A stretch of DNA of 64,000 nt from Paenibacillus sp. Root444D2 (GTDB lineage Bacteria; Bacillota; Bacilli; Paenibacillales; NBRC-103111): positions 1-64,000 of the forward strand of contig NZ_LMEO01000005.1 of assembly GCF_001426375.1 (NCBI RefSeq), in the 5' to 3' direction. Shown piece after piece: positions 7,876 to 16,621 of the stretch. The position numbers were made by a program, and so were the translations under genes. The notes under the pieces were generated by a model. It searched no databases, had not been told where the DNA came from, and was given only the letters and a program-made list of their open reading frames with translations. Each line of letters opens with the position of its first letter. Position 1 is the first letter of the stretch.

Positions 7876-7956
7876 ATGAGCAAAACTAAAGAAACTAACA
7901 ACCCAAAGCATGCCACGTCATCAGGTAAAACTGGAGAACAAAAGAAATCGAAGTAA
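7876..7956 (+). CDS. Very small basic protein (26 aa)
   Basis: MSKTKETNNPKHATSSGKTG followed by EQKKSK, preceded by GGAGGTGAACAATAAAC and followed 11 bp later by a strong terminator. Highly hydrophilic, Lys/Thr/Ser-rich, no cysteine or aromatic residue. The size and composition resemble minor small acid-soluble or spore-associated peptides of Bacillales, but no specific family is recognised. The flanking binding site and dedicated terminator argue that it is a real short gene. Confidence 0.55.
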   Translation: MSKTKETNNPKHATSSGKTGEQKKSK

Positions 7957-7967
7957 AGCTTTTACGT

Positions 7968-8028
7968 ACCCGGTCAAATACGATCAAACCATCAACAAAC
8001 CCGGTTTACTTGACCGGGTTCTTTTTTT
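7968..8028 (+). terminator. Rho-independent terminator
   Basis: Arms ACCCGGTCAA (7968-7977) and TTGACCGGGT (8010-8019) followed by a run of seven T. Terminates the 26-aa gene. Confidence 0.85.
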
Positions 8029-8159
8029 GAAATATAGCAAAAAGTGACTCCTGACAATGGTGTTAGTAAGAGATGGTATTGCTTTATATGCACCTGAAAC
8101 TATTTCTCTCACTGTCCAATATTGGCAAGTTTTTTTTTGGATTTATCCATTCTGTAATT

Positions 8160-9662
8160 CTATTTGCGATTTACTGTGAACTCCTTTGATCGCCCCAATA
8201 ATCCCAACTGCTTTGTTAATGCCTGTCTACGGCAACGGCAGATTAAACTTACTATATTTACCAGAGACAGTATTACTAACCATAAAATAAGAGATGGCAT
8301 CGTCATCCATATTCCGTTCCATGGCACAACCCTCCCACCTCCGATGAAGGACAAAATGGGCGATAGAAACAACAGAACAAGCACGGGGAATAAAGTCCTT
8401 ACCGATGCGAAGATCAGTTTTCGGCGATATGCCGTGAGCCGATTCTTGTTCTTTTTCAGCCGGTAGAACGAATACCCACCCCAGAGGAGCGTTCCCGCCA
8501 TCAGCAGAATCATCGCGATTTCCATGTTTCTGCTGTTGATGAGGGAAATTTCGGCCTTTCCTCCATCCACGATTTGGGCAATTCCTCTTACAAACGCGGA
8601 ATAATCAACGAAAGCGTTCATGCCTGTGTCGAACATCATGGTGATACCAAGTCGCTTCTCCAAATATACGGTTTCTTCTGCCTTGTAAGTCCAGAAAATT
8701 CCTGAGTGGGAGATCGTCCGGCCCCAATCGTTATCATTGGAAGCAAGCCACCCCATACCATATGTGGCGTGTTGCCCGGCAGCATGGTACTGTTCCATGA
8801 GACTAGGGGAGAGAAGCCGAGGATCATATTGCGCACGCATCCATTTTGCCATATCCTCTGCAGTGGAAATCACGCCGGCCGGGCCATCTATAAACCATAA
8901 CGGTTCAGCTGTACTTATCGGCTTGCCCAACAACAGATAGTGTCCCTGCGGAATTGTATGATTCTCATTGATTTGTTTCGTGGTACTGACGCTAAAAGTA
9001 TCATTCATCCTCAATGGCGCAAAGATATGATCATTGAGATATTCGGAAAACCGCTGCCCGCTAATCTGTTCAACAAGTAATGCCAGAAATTGGTAGTTCG
9101 GGTTGTGGTAGCTGTATGTTTCACCTGGAACATTGGCAAGGGTTACTAGGTCCAAAGATTTTTTTATCTCTTGTAATGATTGAAATTGAGCGGATTTTGT
9201 CATGTCGGGATTCACATTATCGTTAAGGCCGCTTGTCTGATTTAGCAAGTGCCGGATCGTGATACGGTTGACACGATCGTCCGCGGGCGAGATGTCGGAA
9301 AAGTATGAGACATACGGAGCGTCAAGGCCGATCAGCCCCTTATCCGCGAGCTGCAATACGGCCAGCGCCGTCATGGATTTGCTCAAAGAGGCAATTGGGA
9401 AGGACGTCGTGGCGGTAATTTTTCTTCCATTGGAATATGCGCCATAGCCTTGCGTATAAAGCAAATCTTTCCCATATGCGATTGCAAGAGATGCACCGGA
9501 AATATGGTTGACTTCCATGTTTTTCTTAACATAGTCATCAATTTCGGCCACGATCTCTGTTGTACCTCGGGATTCAACAGCGGCAGAAGTCAATGCGGAA
9601 ATAAACATCGCAAGAAGCAAACAGATTAAGCAAACAGGTATTATCTTACGCGTGACAGTCAT
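8160..9662 (-). CDS. Membrane-anchored serine hydrolase, beta-lactamase/penicillin-binding-protein-like
   Basis: About 500 aa. An N-terminal hydrophobic segment (signal or anchor, about residues 5-27) precedes a class C beta-lactamase/transpeptidase-like domain with the SxxK motif SLSK (near residue 92, in FPIASLSKSM), a YHN variant of the YxN motif (TYSYHNPNYQ), and HSG as the KTG-like triad (ISHSGIFW). Three hydrophobic segments near residues 380-490 would anchor the C-terminus. Members include esterases, peptidases and FmtA-like wall enzymes; substrate cannot be assigned. ATG at 9662 is eight bases after AGGAG. It lies 52 bp after the histidine kinase gene of the same strand and is probably controlled by that two-component system. 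Confidence 0.85.
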   Translation of the reverse strand: MTVTRKIIPVCLICLLLAMFISALTSAAVESRGTTEIVAEIDDYVKKNMEVNHISGASLAIAYGKDLLYTQGYGAYSNGRKITATTSFPIASLSKSMTALAVLQLADKGLIGLDAPYVSYFSDISPADDRVNRITIRHLLNQTSGLNDNVNPDMTKSAQFQSLQEIKKSLDLVTLANVPGETYSYHNPNYQFLALLVEQISGQRFSEYLNDHIFAPLRMNDTFSVSTTKQINENHTIPQGHYLLLGKPISTAEPLWFIDGPAGVISTAEDMAKWMRAQYDPRLLSPSLMEQYHAAGQHATYGMGWLASNDNDWGRTISHSGIFWTYKAEETVYLEKRLGITMMFDTGMNAFVDYSAFVRGIAQIVDGGKAEISLINSRNMEIAMILLMAGTLLWGGYSFYRLKKNKNRLTAYRRKLIFASVRTLFPVLVLLFLSPILSFIGGGRVVPWNGIWMTMPSLILWLVILSLVNIVSLICRCRRQALTKQLGLLGRSKEFTVNRK

Positions 9663-9713
9663 CTTTAACACTCCTTAACTTGAGATAAGGAAATGCTAAC
9701 CCATAAATATCAA

Positions 9714-10820
9714 CTATTTATCAACATGGCATATAAAGCTGGCGGTTACTTTTCCACCGCCACTGGAGCTGTTTGCGACCTGTAAGCCACCTTGATGCTT
9801 TTCGCAGAGTACTTTGCAAATGTAAAGCCCTAACCCCTGATGCTCATTCGCTTCCGGCTCCACTCCGCGATAAAAAGGGAGAACAGACTTCCGCAAGTCA
9901 ACATCGGAAAATCCGGATCCATCATCGATGACCGTTATGGAAAAAATGCCGTTGTAAACAAGGTAATCGACGTTCACTTGATTGGAAGCATAGCGCGCTC
10001 CGTTTGCCACCATATTTTCAAAAACCTGCATGACGAGATCCATGTCGACAAACAACAATGTGGAATCTGCAGATCTGCACGAGTCGGATGTTTTGCCGCT
10101 TTGGTCTGCGATCCGGCTCGCGCTGTTATCTAGTAAGGCGATTAATGTGTCGAATTCAATCTCCTGTTTGTTTATCGGCATATCATCCAGCTTTTGAATC
10201 GAGTTCATAGACTCTACATAACGCTCCATACGCAAAATATGGGTTTCCATCGTTTTGATCGTGTCCAGAAGTTTTTCCTCGGAAATTCTTTTTTGCGGCA
10301 GATAGGTGGTTATAAACTCGGAATATCCTTTCATGATAGAAAGCGGCGTTCTCAAGTCATGGGCAAAAATGGCATTGAGCTGATTACGTTCCTCGACCGA
10401 ACGCCAAAGGGCTTTGAAATTGCTTTCCAGTTGACTGCGCATCTTTTCAAATGCACGGCAAAGCTCGCTCATTTCGTCCTTGCTATCATAGGAAACATGA
10501 AACCCCAAATCGTTCGACGATATTTTCTCCGATGCGCTCATCAAGATTTCCAAAGGTTTTTTCAATTTCAGTTTATAAAAAAGGCTGGCTATCAAGACTA
10601 ATCCGATTCCTATCGTCAACAGCATCGCGATAATCTGAGCAGTTATAACCCAATCGTTTCCGGAAGGATGATCGGCAAAGCGTCGCCGAATCCGATCGGC
10701 CCAATCGAATTCGAACACAATGGCTGTTAAAACGGCAACTAAATACACGCAATTTAATGCGACGAAGGATTGCAGCATGGTCATATTCTTCAGTCGAAGA
10801 TAGCTTATTATTTTCGCCAT
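9714..10820 (-). CDS. Sensor histidine kinase
   Basis: 368 aa. Two transmembrane segments (about 17-37 and 62-82) enclose a short extracellular loop, followed by a HAMP linker (about 83-135), a HisKA domain with the phospho-accepting H154 in FAHDLRTPLS, and an ATPase domain with N-box NMVANGARYA, G1 DDGSGFSD and G2 GLGLYICK. The very short sensory loop suggests intramembrane sensing, as in kinases linked to cell-envelope stress. It overlaps the response regulator gene by 13 bp and precedes the serine hydrolase gene. The ligand is unknown. Confidence 0.9.
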   Translation of the reverse strand: MAKIISYLRLKNMTMLQSFVALNCVYLVAVLTAIVFEFDWADRIRRRFADHPSGNDWVITAQIIAMLLTIGIGLVLIASLFYKLKLKKPLEILMSASEKISSNDLGFHVSYDSKDEMSELCRAFEKMRSQLESNFKALWRSVEERNQLNAIFAHDLRTPLSIMKGYSEFITTYLPQKRISEEKLLDTIKTMETHILRMERYVESMNSIQKLDDMPINKQEIEFDTLIALLDNSASRIADQSGKTSDSCRSADSTLLFVDMDLVMQVFENMVANGARYASNQVNVDYLVYNGIFSITVIDDGSGFSDVDLRKSVLPFYRGVEPEANEHQGLGLYICKVLCEKHQGGLQVANSSSGGGKVTASFICHVDK

Positions 10821-11479
10821 TTATATCCTACACCCCAGACGGTTTCTACCTTTTTTTCGCAGCCATGCTCTTTCATTTTAGATCGAATGCGCCTGATATG
10901 CTCAGCGATCACGGAGCTGTCACCTTCTTCCTCCGTTCCCCATACCCGTTCATAAATGCGTTCTTTATCAAAAACCATTCCAGGATGTGTGGACAGAAGC
11001 TCTATGATATCAAACTCCTTTTTAGCTAAAGAAATTTGTATGTCGTTACAGTAAAGCGCTCGCTCTGAATAATCTATGACCAGATCGTCGCTAAATTTTA
11101 CCGAAGCTTTCTTTTGATTTCGCATTTCTCTTCGTAAATGGGCATCCACTCTGGCGCCCAGTTCATGAATGCTGAACGGCTTTTGAATGTAATCATCTCC
11201 TCCAGCCTGAAAACCGGATATTTTATCTGCATCTTCTACACGTGCGGTAAGAAATAAAATGGGGCAGGACACAAAACTCCGGATCTTCCTGCATACGTCA
11301 AGACCGTTAATCTCAGGCATATTGATATCCAGCAAAATAATATCCGGTTGCTTTTCTACTTGCCGCAATGCCTCATTGCCGTCCTTTGCCGTCAATACAA
11401 GATACCCGTTAACTTCAAAATAATCCGCCAGCAGTTTTCGAAGACCTGCTTCATCATCAATTATCAATATCTTTTTCAT
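10808..11479 (-). CDS. OmpR/PhoB-family response regulator
   Basis: 223 aa. Receiver domain with acidic pocket D8/D9, phospho-acceptor D51 in ILLDINMPEING and Lys about 101 (YIQKPF), then a winged-helix DNA-binding domain (about 130-223) ending VWGVGYKWRK. Partner kinase is encoded directly downstream with overlapping reading frames, and the likely target includes the serine hydrolase gene at the end of the operon. Confidence 0.92.
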   Translation of the reverse strand: MKKILIIDDEAGLRKLLADYFEVNGYLVLTAKDGNEALRQVEKQPDIILLDINMPEINGLDVCRKIRSFVSCPILFLTARVEDADKISGFQAGGDDYIQKPFSIHELGARVDAHLRREMRNQKKASVKFSDDLVIDYSERALYCNDIQISLAKKEFDIIELLSTHPGMVFDKERIYERVWGTEEEGDSSVIAEHIRRIRSKMKEHGCEKKVETVWGVGYKWRK

Positions 11480-11565
11480 TTACATATCCTACTTCCCAAA
11501 TATTTACTCCCATTATTATACTACCAAGTTCGAATTTTTCACCTGTTTCTGCCTTGCTGACAAGC

Positions 11566-11840
11566 TCATTCATGATGTCTCTCATTGACGGATATCATCA
11601 AAGGGAAACCAGTTTGTTGCTGTATACTTTGCATCTCTTCAGATAATAGAAATTTCATGAAGTCCCATGCGGTTGCTTTAATCGTTGAATTAGCGTTCAT
11701 GGCAATGGTTTGGATACCACCAAATGCCACTCCTGATTGTTGATCAGCTGCATGCGGCTTCTGATAGACAGTTCCATTGTATAAAAAAGGAATTGCGAGC
11801 AATGAAATCTTCTGGGGAATAGATCTCCGACATACGGAAA
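11566..11840 (-). pseudogene. C-terminal remnant of an extracellular solute-binding protein
   Basis: The frame reads IPFLYNGTVYQKP, GGIQTIAMNANSTIKATAWDF (split over the reading) and MKFLLSEEMQSIQQQTGFP, a pattern seen near the end of carbohydrate ABC transporter binding proteins (family 1), where 'aWeFiKFLlSeEmQ..' is common. The upstream four-fifths of the gene is missing and no start is present. It lies between two two-component/cell-wall loci without transporter permeases, so it is a decayed gene. Confidence 0.65.
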
Positions 11841-11867
11841 TTAGTATCCTTCTGTCATCGAAAACGG

Positions 11868-12566
11868 TTATGTTAAATAAGAAATAATGCCTTCGGTAAT
11901 TGCAGCTGCTGTCTTGTTTTGAAAATCTTGCGTTTGAATTCGCTGTTCATCCGCTCGATTGGATATATAGCCTAGCTCGAGTAAAAGGGATGGGCTCTGA
12001 TTTTCTCGAATTACGAAGAAGTCCCCCTGTGCAACACCACGATCTCTGGTATCGATGTTTTGTTCGAAAATCTCATCATGTATTGTCGTTGCTAATAGTC
12101 TATTTGCTGATTTATTGTAATAAGTCGTAATACCAGCTACGTCATGACTTGTAAATGCATCAAAATGGATACTTATAAATAGATCGGCAGCATTCTTCTC
12201 GGCGATCTCCACTCGCTCCGCAAGCGTCAAAAACTCATCCTGCTCACGAGTCAAAACAATCTTCGCACCCGTTTTTCGAGCTAATTCCTGCTTAATATTT
12301 AATGCTGTCTGCAGCGCTAGATCTTTCTCATGGACGCCTGATTGGCCTGTTGCACCTACATCTTTTCCACCATGTCCTGCATCAATGACGATCGTTTTCC
12401 CTTCTAAAATACGGCTTTCTTTATTCATAGATTTGCTAGTAGCAGAATGTACAACTGTCTGAGCAGTTCCATTCTTAAATAGGCTGCTAGCCTGTACGTT
12501 ATATAAAATAAGGCCGGATATAAGTGTACTCATTGAAGTAAGGGCAATAGTTACATTCTTTTTCAT
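11868..12566 (-). CDS. N-acetylmuramoyl-L-alanine amidase, Amidase_3 (CwlD-like)
   Basis: About 232 aa. An N-terminal hydrophobic segment (about 5-24) indicates export. The catalytic domain shows the Amidase_3 zinc ligands and catalytic Glu: VIDAGHGG (His), GVHEKDLAL (Glu), FISIHFDAF (His) and LLLELGYISN (Glu). The enzyme cleaves the lactyl-amide bond between MurNAc and the peptide stem; the domain organisation (signal plus lone catalytic domain) matches CwlD, which acts in spore cortex maturation, but a vegetative role is equally possible. ATG at 12566 has AGAGGAAC eight bases upstream; an in-frame ATG at 12584 lacks a site. Confidence 0.85.
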   Translation of the reverse strand: MKKNVTIALTSMSTLISGLILYNVQASSLFKNGTAQTVVHSATSKSMNKESRILEGKTIVIDAGHGGKDVGATGQSGVHEKDLALQTALNIKQELARKTGAKIVLTREQDEFLTLAERVEIAEKNAADLFISIHFDAFTSHDVAGITTYYNKSANRLLATTIHDEIFEQNIDTRDRGVAQGDFFVIRENQSPSLLLELGYISNRADEQRIQTQDFQNKTAAAITEGIISYLT

Positions 12567-12686
12567 AGATGGTGTTCCTCTCATTATACAAACTCTAGCT
12601 GGTTGAAACTTTTATTTCATAGAGTTAGCTTACAAGAGGCAGATGAAAATAAAGCGGAAATGAGATAAAGATGAGATCAAGACATG

Positions 12687-12735
12687 ACAAAAACCACCTT
12701 CCAAGACGTAAAACCTCACGTCATGAAAAGTGGTT
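12687..12735 (-). terminator. Rho-independent terminator
   Basis: Outer arms AACCAC/GTGGTT and inner GACGT/ACGTC form an extended hairpin; TTTTTG follows on the minus strand. Directly after the histidine kinase gene at 12739. Confidence 0.75.
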
Positions 12736-12738
12736 ATT

Positions 12739-14556
12739 TCAAGCTTTGTTTAAATAAAAGTAGAACAAAACACCGTCTCCTGTATTCGCAGCACCAAACT
12801 CTACGCCATGTAACTCCAAGATATTCTTGGAAATGGCAAGCCCTAAACCTGTTCCACCTTGTGAACGATGGCGAGCCGAATCACCGCGGTAGAAACGATC
12901 CCAGACTTTCGCCAATTGATCCTCGAGGATATGTGCTCCTTTATTTTCGATACAAACCTTAACGTTCTTAAGCTCTTCATGTACAGTCACATAAATATGT
13001 TCATCTTCTGGCGAATAACGAATGGCATTAGTTAAAAAATTGGTGATAACCTGCTCTATTCGGAGCTGATTGGCTATGACTTCAACGGAGTCAAGCTCCC
13101 TATGAACATGAAGCCGTTTACTGTTGAATGCTAACGATAGCTTCTCACAGATCTCCTCGATAAGCTTATCGATGCAGAACGCATCCATCTCCATTTTATA
13201 CGTACCGGACTCGAACTTAGCAAGCTCCAGCATGTCCACGATCAAGATATTCATCTTATCGACTTCTTTATTCATAGCTTCGAAATAATGATCTGTTTTC
13301 TGTACGGCAACGCCATCTTGAAGAATAGAAATACAGCTCTTCATCACACTAAGCGGCGTCTTTAACTCATGAGATACCCCCGAGATAAACTCTTTCCTTG
13401 TCCGTTCCAATTGTTTCTCTTTCTCAATGTCCTGCTGCAGCTTGCCAATATAGGAGTGAAGCGTTAGGGAAAGTGAGTTGATATTGCGCGATAATTCACC
13501 AATTTCATCATTGGATCGAATCGGTATCGTTTCCGAAAAATCTAACTTCGCAATTCGTTTCGTTGTTTCATTCATTTTCAATAAGGGTCTAGCAATCTTT
13601 CTCGAGTAGTACAAGGCAGCAAGAATTATCAGTATTACAACTAAAGCTATCATGTACACATAATAATCTTTAAGCATTTGAACAGCTTCATCGACAGGCT
13701 GTAAGGAGGTCATGGAAAAAATATAGCCGGTAATGCCAGTCTGATCATTAATCGGGTCAATAAAGAGCTTATACTTGACGTCATTCTGAGTGAAATCAAG
13801 AATTTGCGGGCTATCCAAATTAGTCTTTGACTCATTAAACAACAAGTTCGCTTGAAAGTCTTTTATTCGGTCCAGAAATAAACTATTTGTATAAATATAG
13901 CTGGAAGATTCATTCCCGTTAGGCAATTGGACTTTGGTAATCGCTCCATTAAGTGTAATCCCTGGAAAATCTACATTTACCTTCTTATAATTCTTAATAT
14001 CTAGCGTGAGCTCATCTAGCTTTTTGGTCATTTTCTCATTTACCCAAAATACATTGCTCTTTTCCATTTGCAACCGATAGGGAATTAATTGCGAATCTCG
14101 TTTATACAACGAAATAAGGACACGAGCATTGGGAATCAACATAGCAATCATTTGACCGTTTGTTTTATTTAATACTTCATTAATGTTAATCATTTGATAA
14201 AGAGGTACCATGATCGTTTTTCCAGCATACGCATTGTTCGCTTTAGTCGAATCTATTTTTACCTCTACATAAAAATCATTTGCATTTCTCAAATTTCCTT
14301 GGCTATCTAAGGTTGTAATCCATGTATTATTTTGCCGATAAAAATCTTGCTCTAGCTTCTGAATAGCCAGTAAGTTTCCTGTATCTTTTACATACTCATT
14401 CTTAAATATTTGGATATTCGTCTGAATTTCATTGACCTTTCTGTTCTCGTAATATTGTTTAAAAAATATCGTTTGTCCTATATAAATAGTCGCTAGTATG
14501 AAAAGGCATAACATCGTTGTCAACGTAAATAGTTTGATGACAATACTGATTTTCAT
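12739..14556 (-). CDS. Sensor histidine kinase with large extracellular domain
   Basis: 605 aa. TM1 at about 8-28, an extracellular sensory domain of about 260 residues, TM2 near 292-315, HAMP (about 315-370), HisKA with GVSHELKTPLS (His near 395), and HATPase_c with N-box FLTNAIRYSPED and G2 GGTGLGLAISKNI. The 4-bp overlap with the response regulator gene (ATGA) shows coupling. Kinases of this architecture in Bacillales sense envelope or nutrient signals; the stimulus cannot be inferred. A strong terminator closes the pair, so their targets lie elsewhere. Confidence 0.92.
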   Translation of the reverse strand: MKISIVIKLFTLTTMLCLFILATIYIGQTIFFKQYYENRKVNEIQTNIQIFKNEYVKDTGNLLAIQKLEQDFYRQNNTWITTLDSQGNLRNANDFYVEVKIDSTKANNAYAGKTIMVPLYQMININEVLNKTNGQMIAMLIPNARVLISLYKRDSQLIPYRLQMEKSNVFWVNEKMTKKLDELTLDIKNYKKVNVDFPGITLNGAITKVQLPNGNESSSYIYTNSLFLDRIKDFQANLLFNESKTNLDSPQILDFTQNDVKYKLFIDPINDQTGITGYIFSMTSLQPVDEAVQMLKDYYVYMIALVVILIILAALYYSRKIARPLLKMNETTKRIAKLDFSETIPIRSNDEIGELSRNINSLSLTLHSYIGKLQQDIEKEKQLERTRKEFISGVSHELKTPLSVMKSCISILQDGVAVQKTDHYFEAMNKEVDKMNILIVDMLELAKFESGTYKMEMDAFCIDKLIEEICEKLSLAFNSKRLHVHRELDSVEVIANQLRIEQVITNFLTNAIRYSPEDEHIYVTVHEELKNVKVCIENKGAHILEDQLAKVWDRFYRGDSARHRSQGGTGLGLAISKNILELHGVEFGAANTGDGVLFYFYLNKA

Positions 14557-15254
14557 ACTTTAGCCTCGAATTTATAACCAGTTCTAATAATGGTTGTGAT
14601 CAGCTTCGATTTATCCCCGAGCTTACTTCTTAAATTTCGAATATGCGTATTCACGGTACGATCATCCCCCTCATACTCATATCCCCAAATTTTCAGAATG
14701 AGCTGCTCTCTGGTAATGACAATGCCGTTATTTTGCATGAGGTAAGCTAATATTTGGAATTCCGTATAAGTCAGGTATACAGGTTCGCCATCAACCGTTA
14801 ATGCCCTTGAGGGGATATGAATCTGAAGTCCTTTTGCTGATATGGTATCGCTATTGGAAGAATCAGAAGTTGTCGTTTGTCGTTCTTCCCTCATCCTGCT
14901 CTCGATTAGTCGCTTGGCTCTAGCCAGTAAGACAGCTGGACTATACGGCTTGGTCACATAATCATCTGCACCTAGCTCAAATCCCAGTAACGTATCATCC
15001 TCATCTACTCTAGCTGTGAGCATGACGATTGGCACGTTGGATGATTTCCTAATTCGTCTACAAACCGACCACCCGTCTAACTCCGGAAGCATGATATCCA
15101 GAATGATTAAATCAACGTCATGATCATGGAATAAAGTTAATGCTTGTTTCCCATCTGCTGCTTCTAGAACCTGATAACCTTCATTCAGTAGATAATCTTT
15201 ACTAATTTCACGTAGAATGTCTTCATCTTCTACAACTAATATCGTTTTCTGCAT
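14553..15254 (-). CDS. OmpR/PhoB-family response regulator
   Basis: 233 aa. Receiver with E9/D10 acidic pocket, D53 in LIILDIMLPELDG and KPYS loop Lys near 103; C-terminal winged helix contains YLTYTEFQILAYL and the recognition region DDRTVNTHIRNLRSKLG. A short Ser/Thr-rich linker (about 125-140) separates the domains. It is first in a two-gene operon with its kinase. Confidence 0.92.
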   Translation of the reverse strand: MQKTILVVEDEDILREISKDYLLNEGYQVLEAADGKQALTLFHDHDVDLIILDIMLPELDGWSVCRRIRKSSNVPIVMLTARVDEDDTLLGFELGADDYVTKPYSPAVLLARAKRLIESRMREERQTTTSDSSNSDTISAKGLQIHIPSRALTVDGEPVYLTYTEFQILAYLMQNNGIVITREQLILKIWGYEYEGDDRTVNTHIRNLRSKLGDKSKLITTIIRTGYKFEAKV

Positions 15255-15483
15255 GTATCGTCTCCCCCGCTGTGGTCAACATTCTCATCGAATATTTACA
15301 ATAGTATTTACCTACTGGAAATTTTTATAAAGATTGCGCATCTAATATTTGTAACATAGTCAGATAAAGATTGTGTAAAGATATTCTACATATTTCGTTC
15401 ATGAAAAAAGAAGTAAGTTTATTTCATTTCGCTTTTATGAGACATGGGGCGAACCAATGCAGTTTATATCTACAAAAATAAAA
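15255..15483. other. Intergenic region upstream of the response regulator
   Basis: No gene seen. It must hold the promoter of the two-component operon on the minus strand and lies between it and the small peptide gene at 15484-15537. Confidence 0.4.
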
Positions 15484-15537
15484 TTAACCACCAGTCCCAA
15501 CAGTCGTTCCACTGATCGTTCGAAATAAACCCGGCAT
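15484..15537 (-). CDS. 17-residue peptide sharing an N-terminus with the Cys-rich protein
   Basis: MPGLFRTISGTTVGTGG, start ATG at 15535-15537, with GAAGGAGCATAGATC giving AGGAG at eight bases. The first eleven residues match the start of the divergently encoded protein at 15763 (MPGLLRTVNGTT) with only conservative changes, although the genes lie on opposite strands about 225 bp apart. This shared leader argues that the peptide is a real product and that the two belong to one system. Its role is unknown: a truncated paralogue, a signalling peptide or a coat-associated peptide are all possible. Confidence 0.5.
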   Translation of the reverse strand: MPGLFRTISGTTVGTGG

Positions 15538-15762
15538 GATCTATGCTCCTTCAGCCCTTTGAAGGAGAATACACCATGAAGATATTCGGCTAAGGAGTGT
15601 TCGGAGTGGACAAATAACTATGTCGCCCAAATTCCACATCCTGAATACAGCCAAGAAGGCCTAATTTACTGAAGCCCTCTAGTTAATCACACACTCCAAG
15701 TCTATCGGTTCCGAATATGTTGTGGGAGATCACACATTATTCGTATTGAGGGAGTGATAGCT

Positions 15763-16410
15763 ATGCCCGGACTGTTACGCACAGTCAACGGAACGACCAC
15801 CCTTTTCGCAACGGCAAGCTTGAGATCCAAGCAAGCAGGCATTTTAAGCGCTAACATCGAATTGGTCACGAATGCCAGCCGTGGCGTCTCGGACTTCTTC
15901 CTGAACATTACACAGAATGCATGCAACCTCGCAACGATCAAAATCCAATCACTGACGCGCACAAGCAGCAGACTCATCGCTTCCTTCGGTAAACCAGTGA
16001 AGGGCATCTCCAGCGCCAACATCCTTCTCCAAGATAAGAACGGTAAGCTCACCGCTAGAGGATTTATTAATAAAAAAGCCATCGTTCCCATTAAATTTCA
16101 TTGCGGCTGTCAAAACGGGTGCTCTTGCACGGGTACGAAAAAAGTACGATTCAAAGACGGCACAACGTTGAATATCTCCATCGACAAATCGGTCGAGTTT
16201 GCCCTGAAGCGACTATTCACGAAGCTTGAGCGTGAACTAAAGAAGCTGATTCCGCGTAGACGGAGAGGCGCAGCTGCCGATCCCGATTGCAGAGCAAGAT
16301 GTGTTCAGATTGGAAACAATTGCCGGGCCGCATGCGGCATCTTCGCTGCCTTATGCGCTCCGATCTGTTTCACCGCGCAGACGGTTTGTATCATACAGTG
16401 TGGTTTCTAA
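15763..16410 (+). CDS. Two-part protein with a perfectly periodic eight-cysteine C-terminus, unknown function
   Basis: 215 aa from ATG 15763 (AGGGAG eight bases upstream; a GTG at 15754 is less likely). Residues about 1-105 are Ser/Thr/Asn-rich and beta-like, starting MPGLLRTVNGTT. A CGCQNGCSC cluster follows (near 113-121). After a Lys/Arg-rich stretch with RRRR comes a C-terminus in which cysteines occur as C-x3-C-x6-C-x3-C-x6-C-x3-C-x6-C-x3-C, an exact 11-residue period that would align them on one helix face. No signal peptide is evident. The polybasic site before a Cys-rich tail resembles a precursor of a peptide, for example halocin-C8-like bacteriocin domains, or a spore structural protein. 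I do not recognise the family with confidence. Confidence 0.8.
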   Translation: MPGLLRTVNGTTTLFATASLRSKQAGILSANIELVTNASRGVSDFFLNITQNACNLATIKIQSLTRTSSRLIASFGKPVKGISSANILLQDKNGKLTARGFINKKAIVPIKFHCGCQNGCSCTGTKKVRFKDGTTLNISIDKSVEFALKRLFTKLERELKKLIPRRRRGAAADPDCRARCVQIGNNCRAACGIFAALCAPICFTAQTVCIIQCGF

Positions 16411-16430
16411 GTGGATTCGATGGCATAAAA

Positions 16431-16470
16431 AATACAGAGCAACGGTGGTTATCCCGCCATGCTCTGTATT
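16431..16470. terminator. Inverted repeat after the Cys-rich gene
   Basis: Arms AATACAGAGCA and TGCTCTGTATT with an inner GGTGG/CCGCC pair. A T-run follows only in the minus direction, but the position 20 bp past the stop suggests it also ends the plus-strand gene. Confidence 0.65.
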
Positions 16471-16504
16471 CGCCATTTGAATCCTGCTATACGTCTTTCC
16501 GGTG

Positions 16505-16536
16505 TTAAGAAGCTAACGTTCCCGTTAGCTTCTTAA
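16505..16536. terminator. Bidirectional terminator-like hairpin
   Basis: 14-bp stem TTAAGAAGCTAACG/CGTTAGCTTCTTAA with a 4-nt loop, between converging genes. Confidence 0.65.
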
Positions 16537-16621
16537 CTTAACCTTAAAGTAAACTTTTTGTATTGGTTTAAGCATATATGAAGGAATAACGCTATTTAGA
16601 ATATGCTGAATTATTTGTGTT

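Noticed and set aside
15702..16091. A 129-codon minus-strand frame opposite the Cys-rich gene
   Set aside because: The plus-strand gene has a ribosome binding site and a periodic cysteine pattern; the antisense frame has neither.
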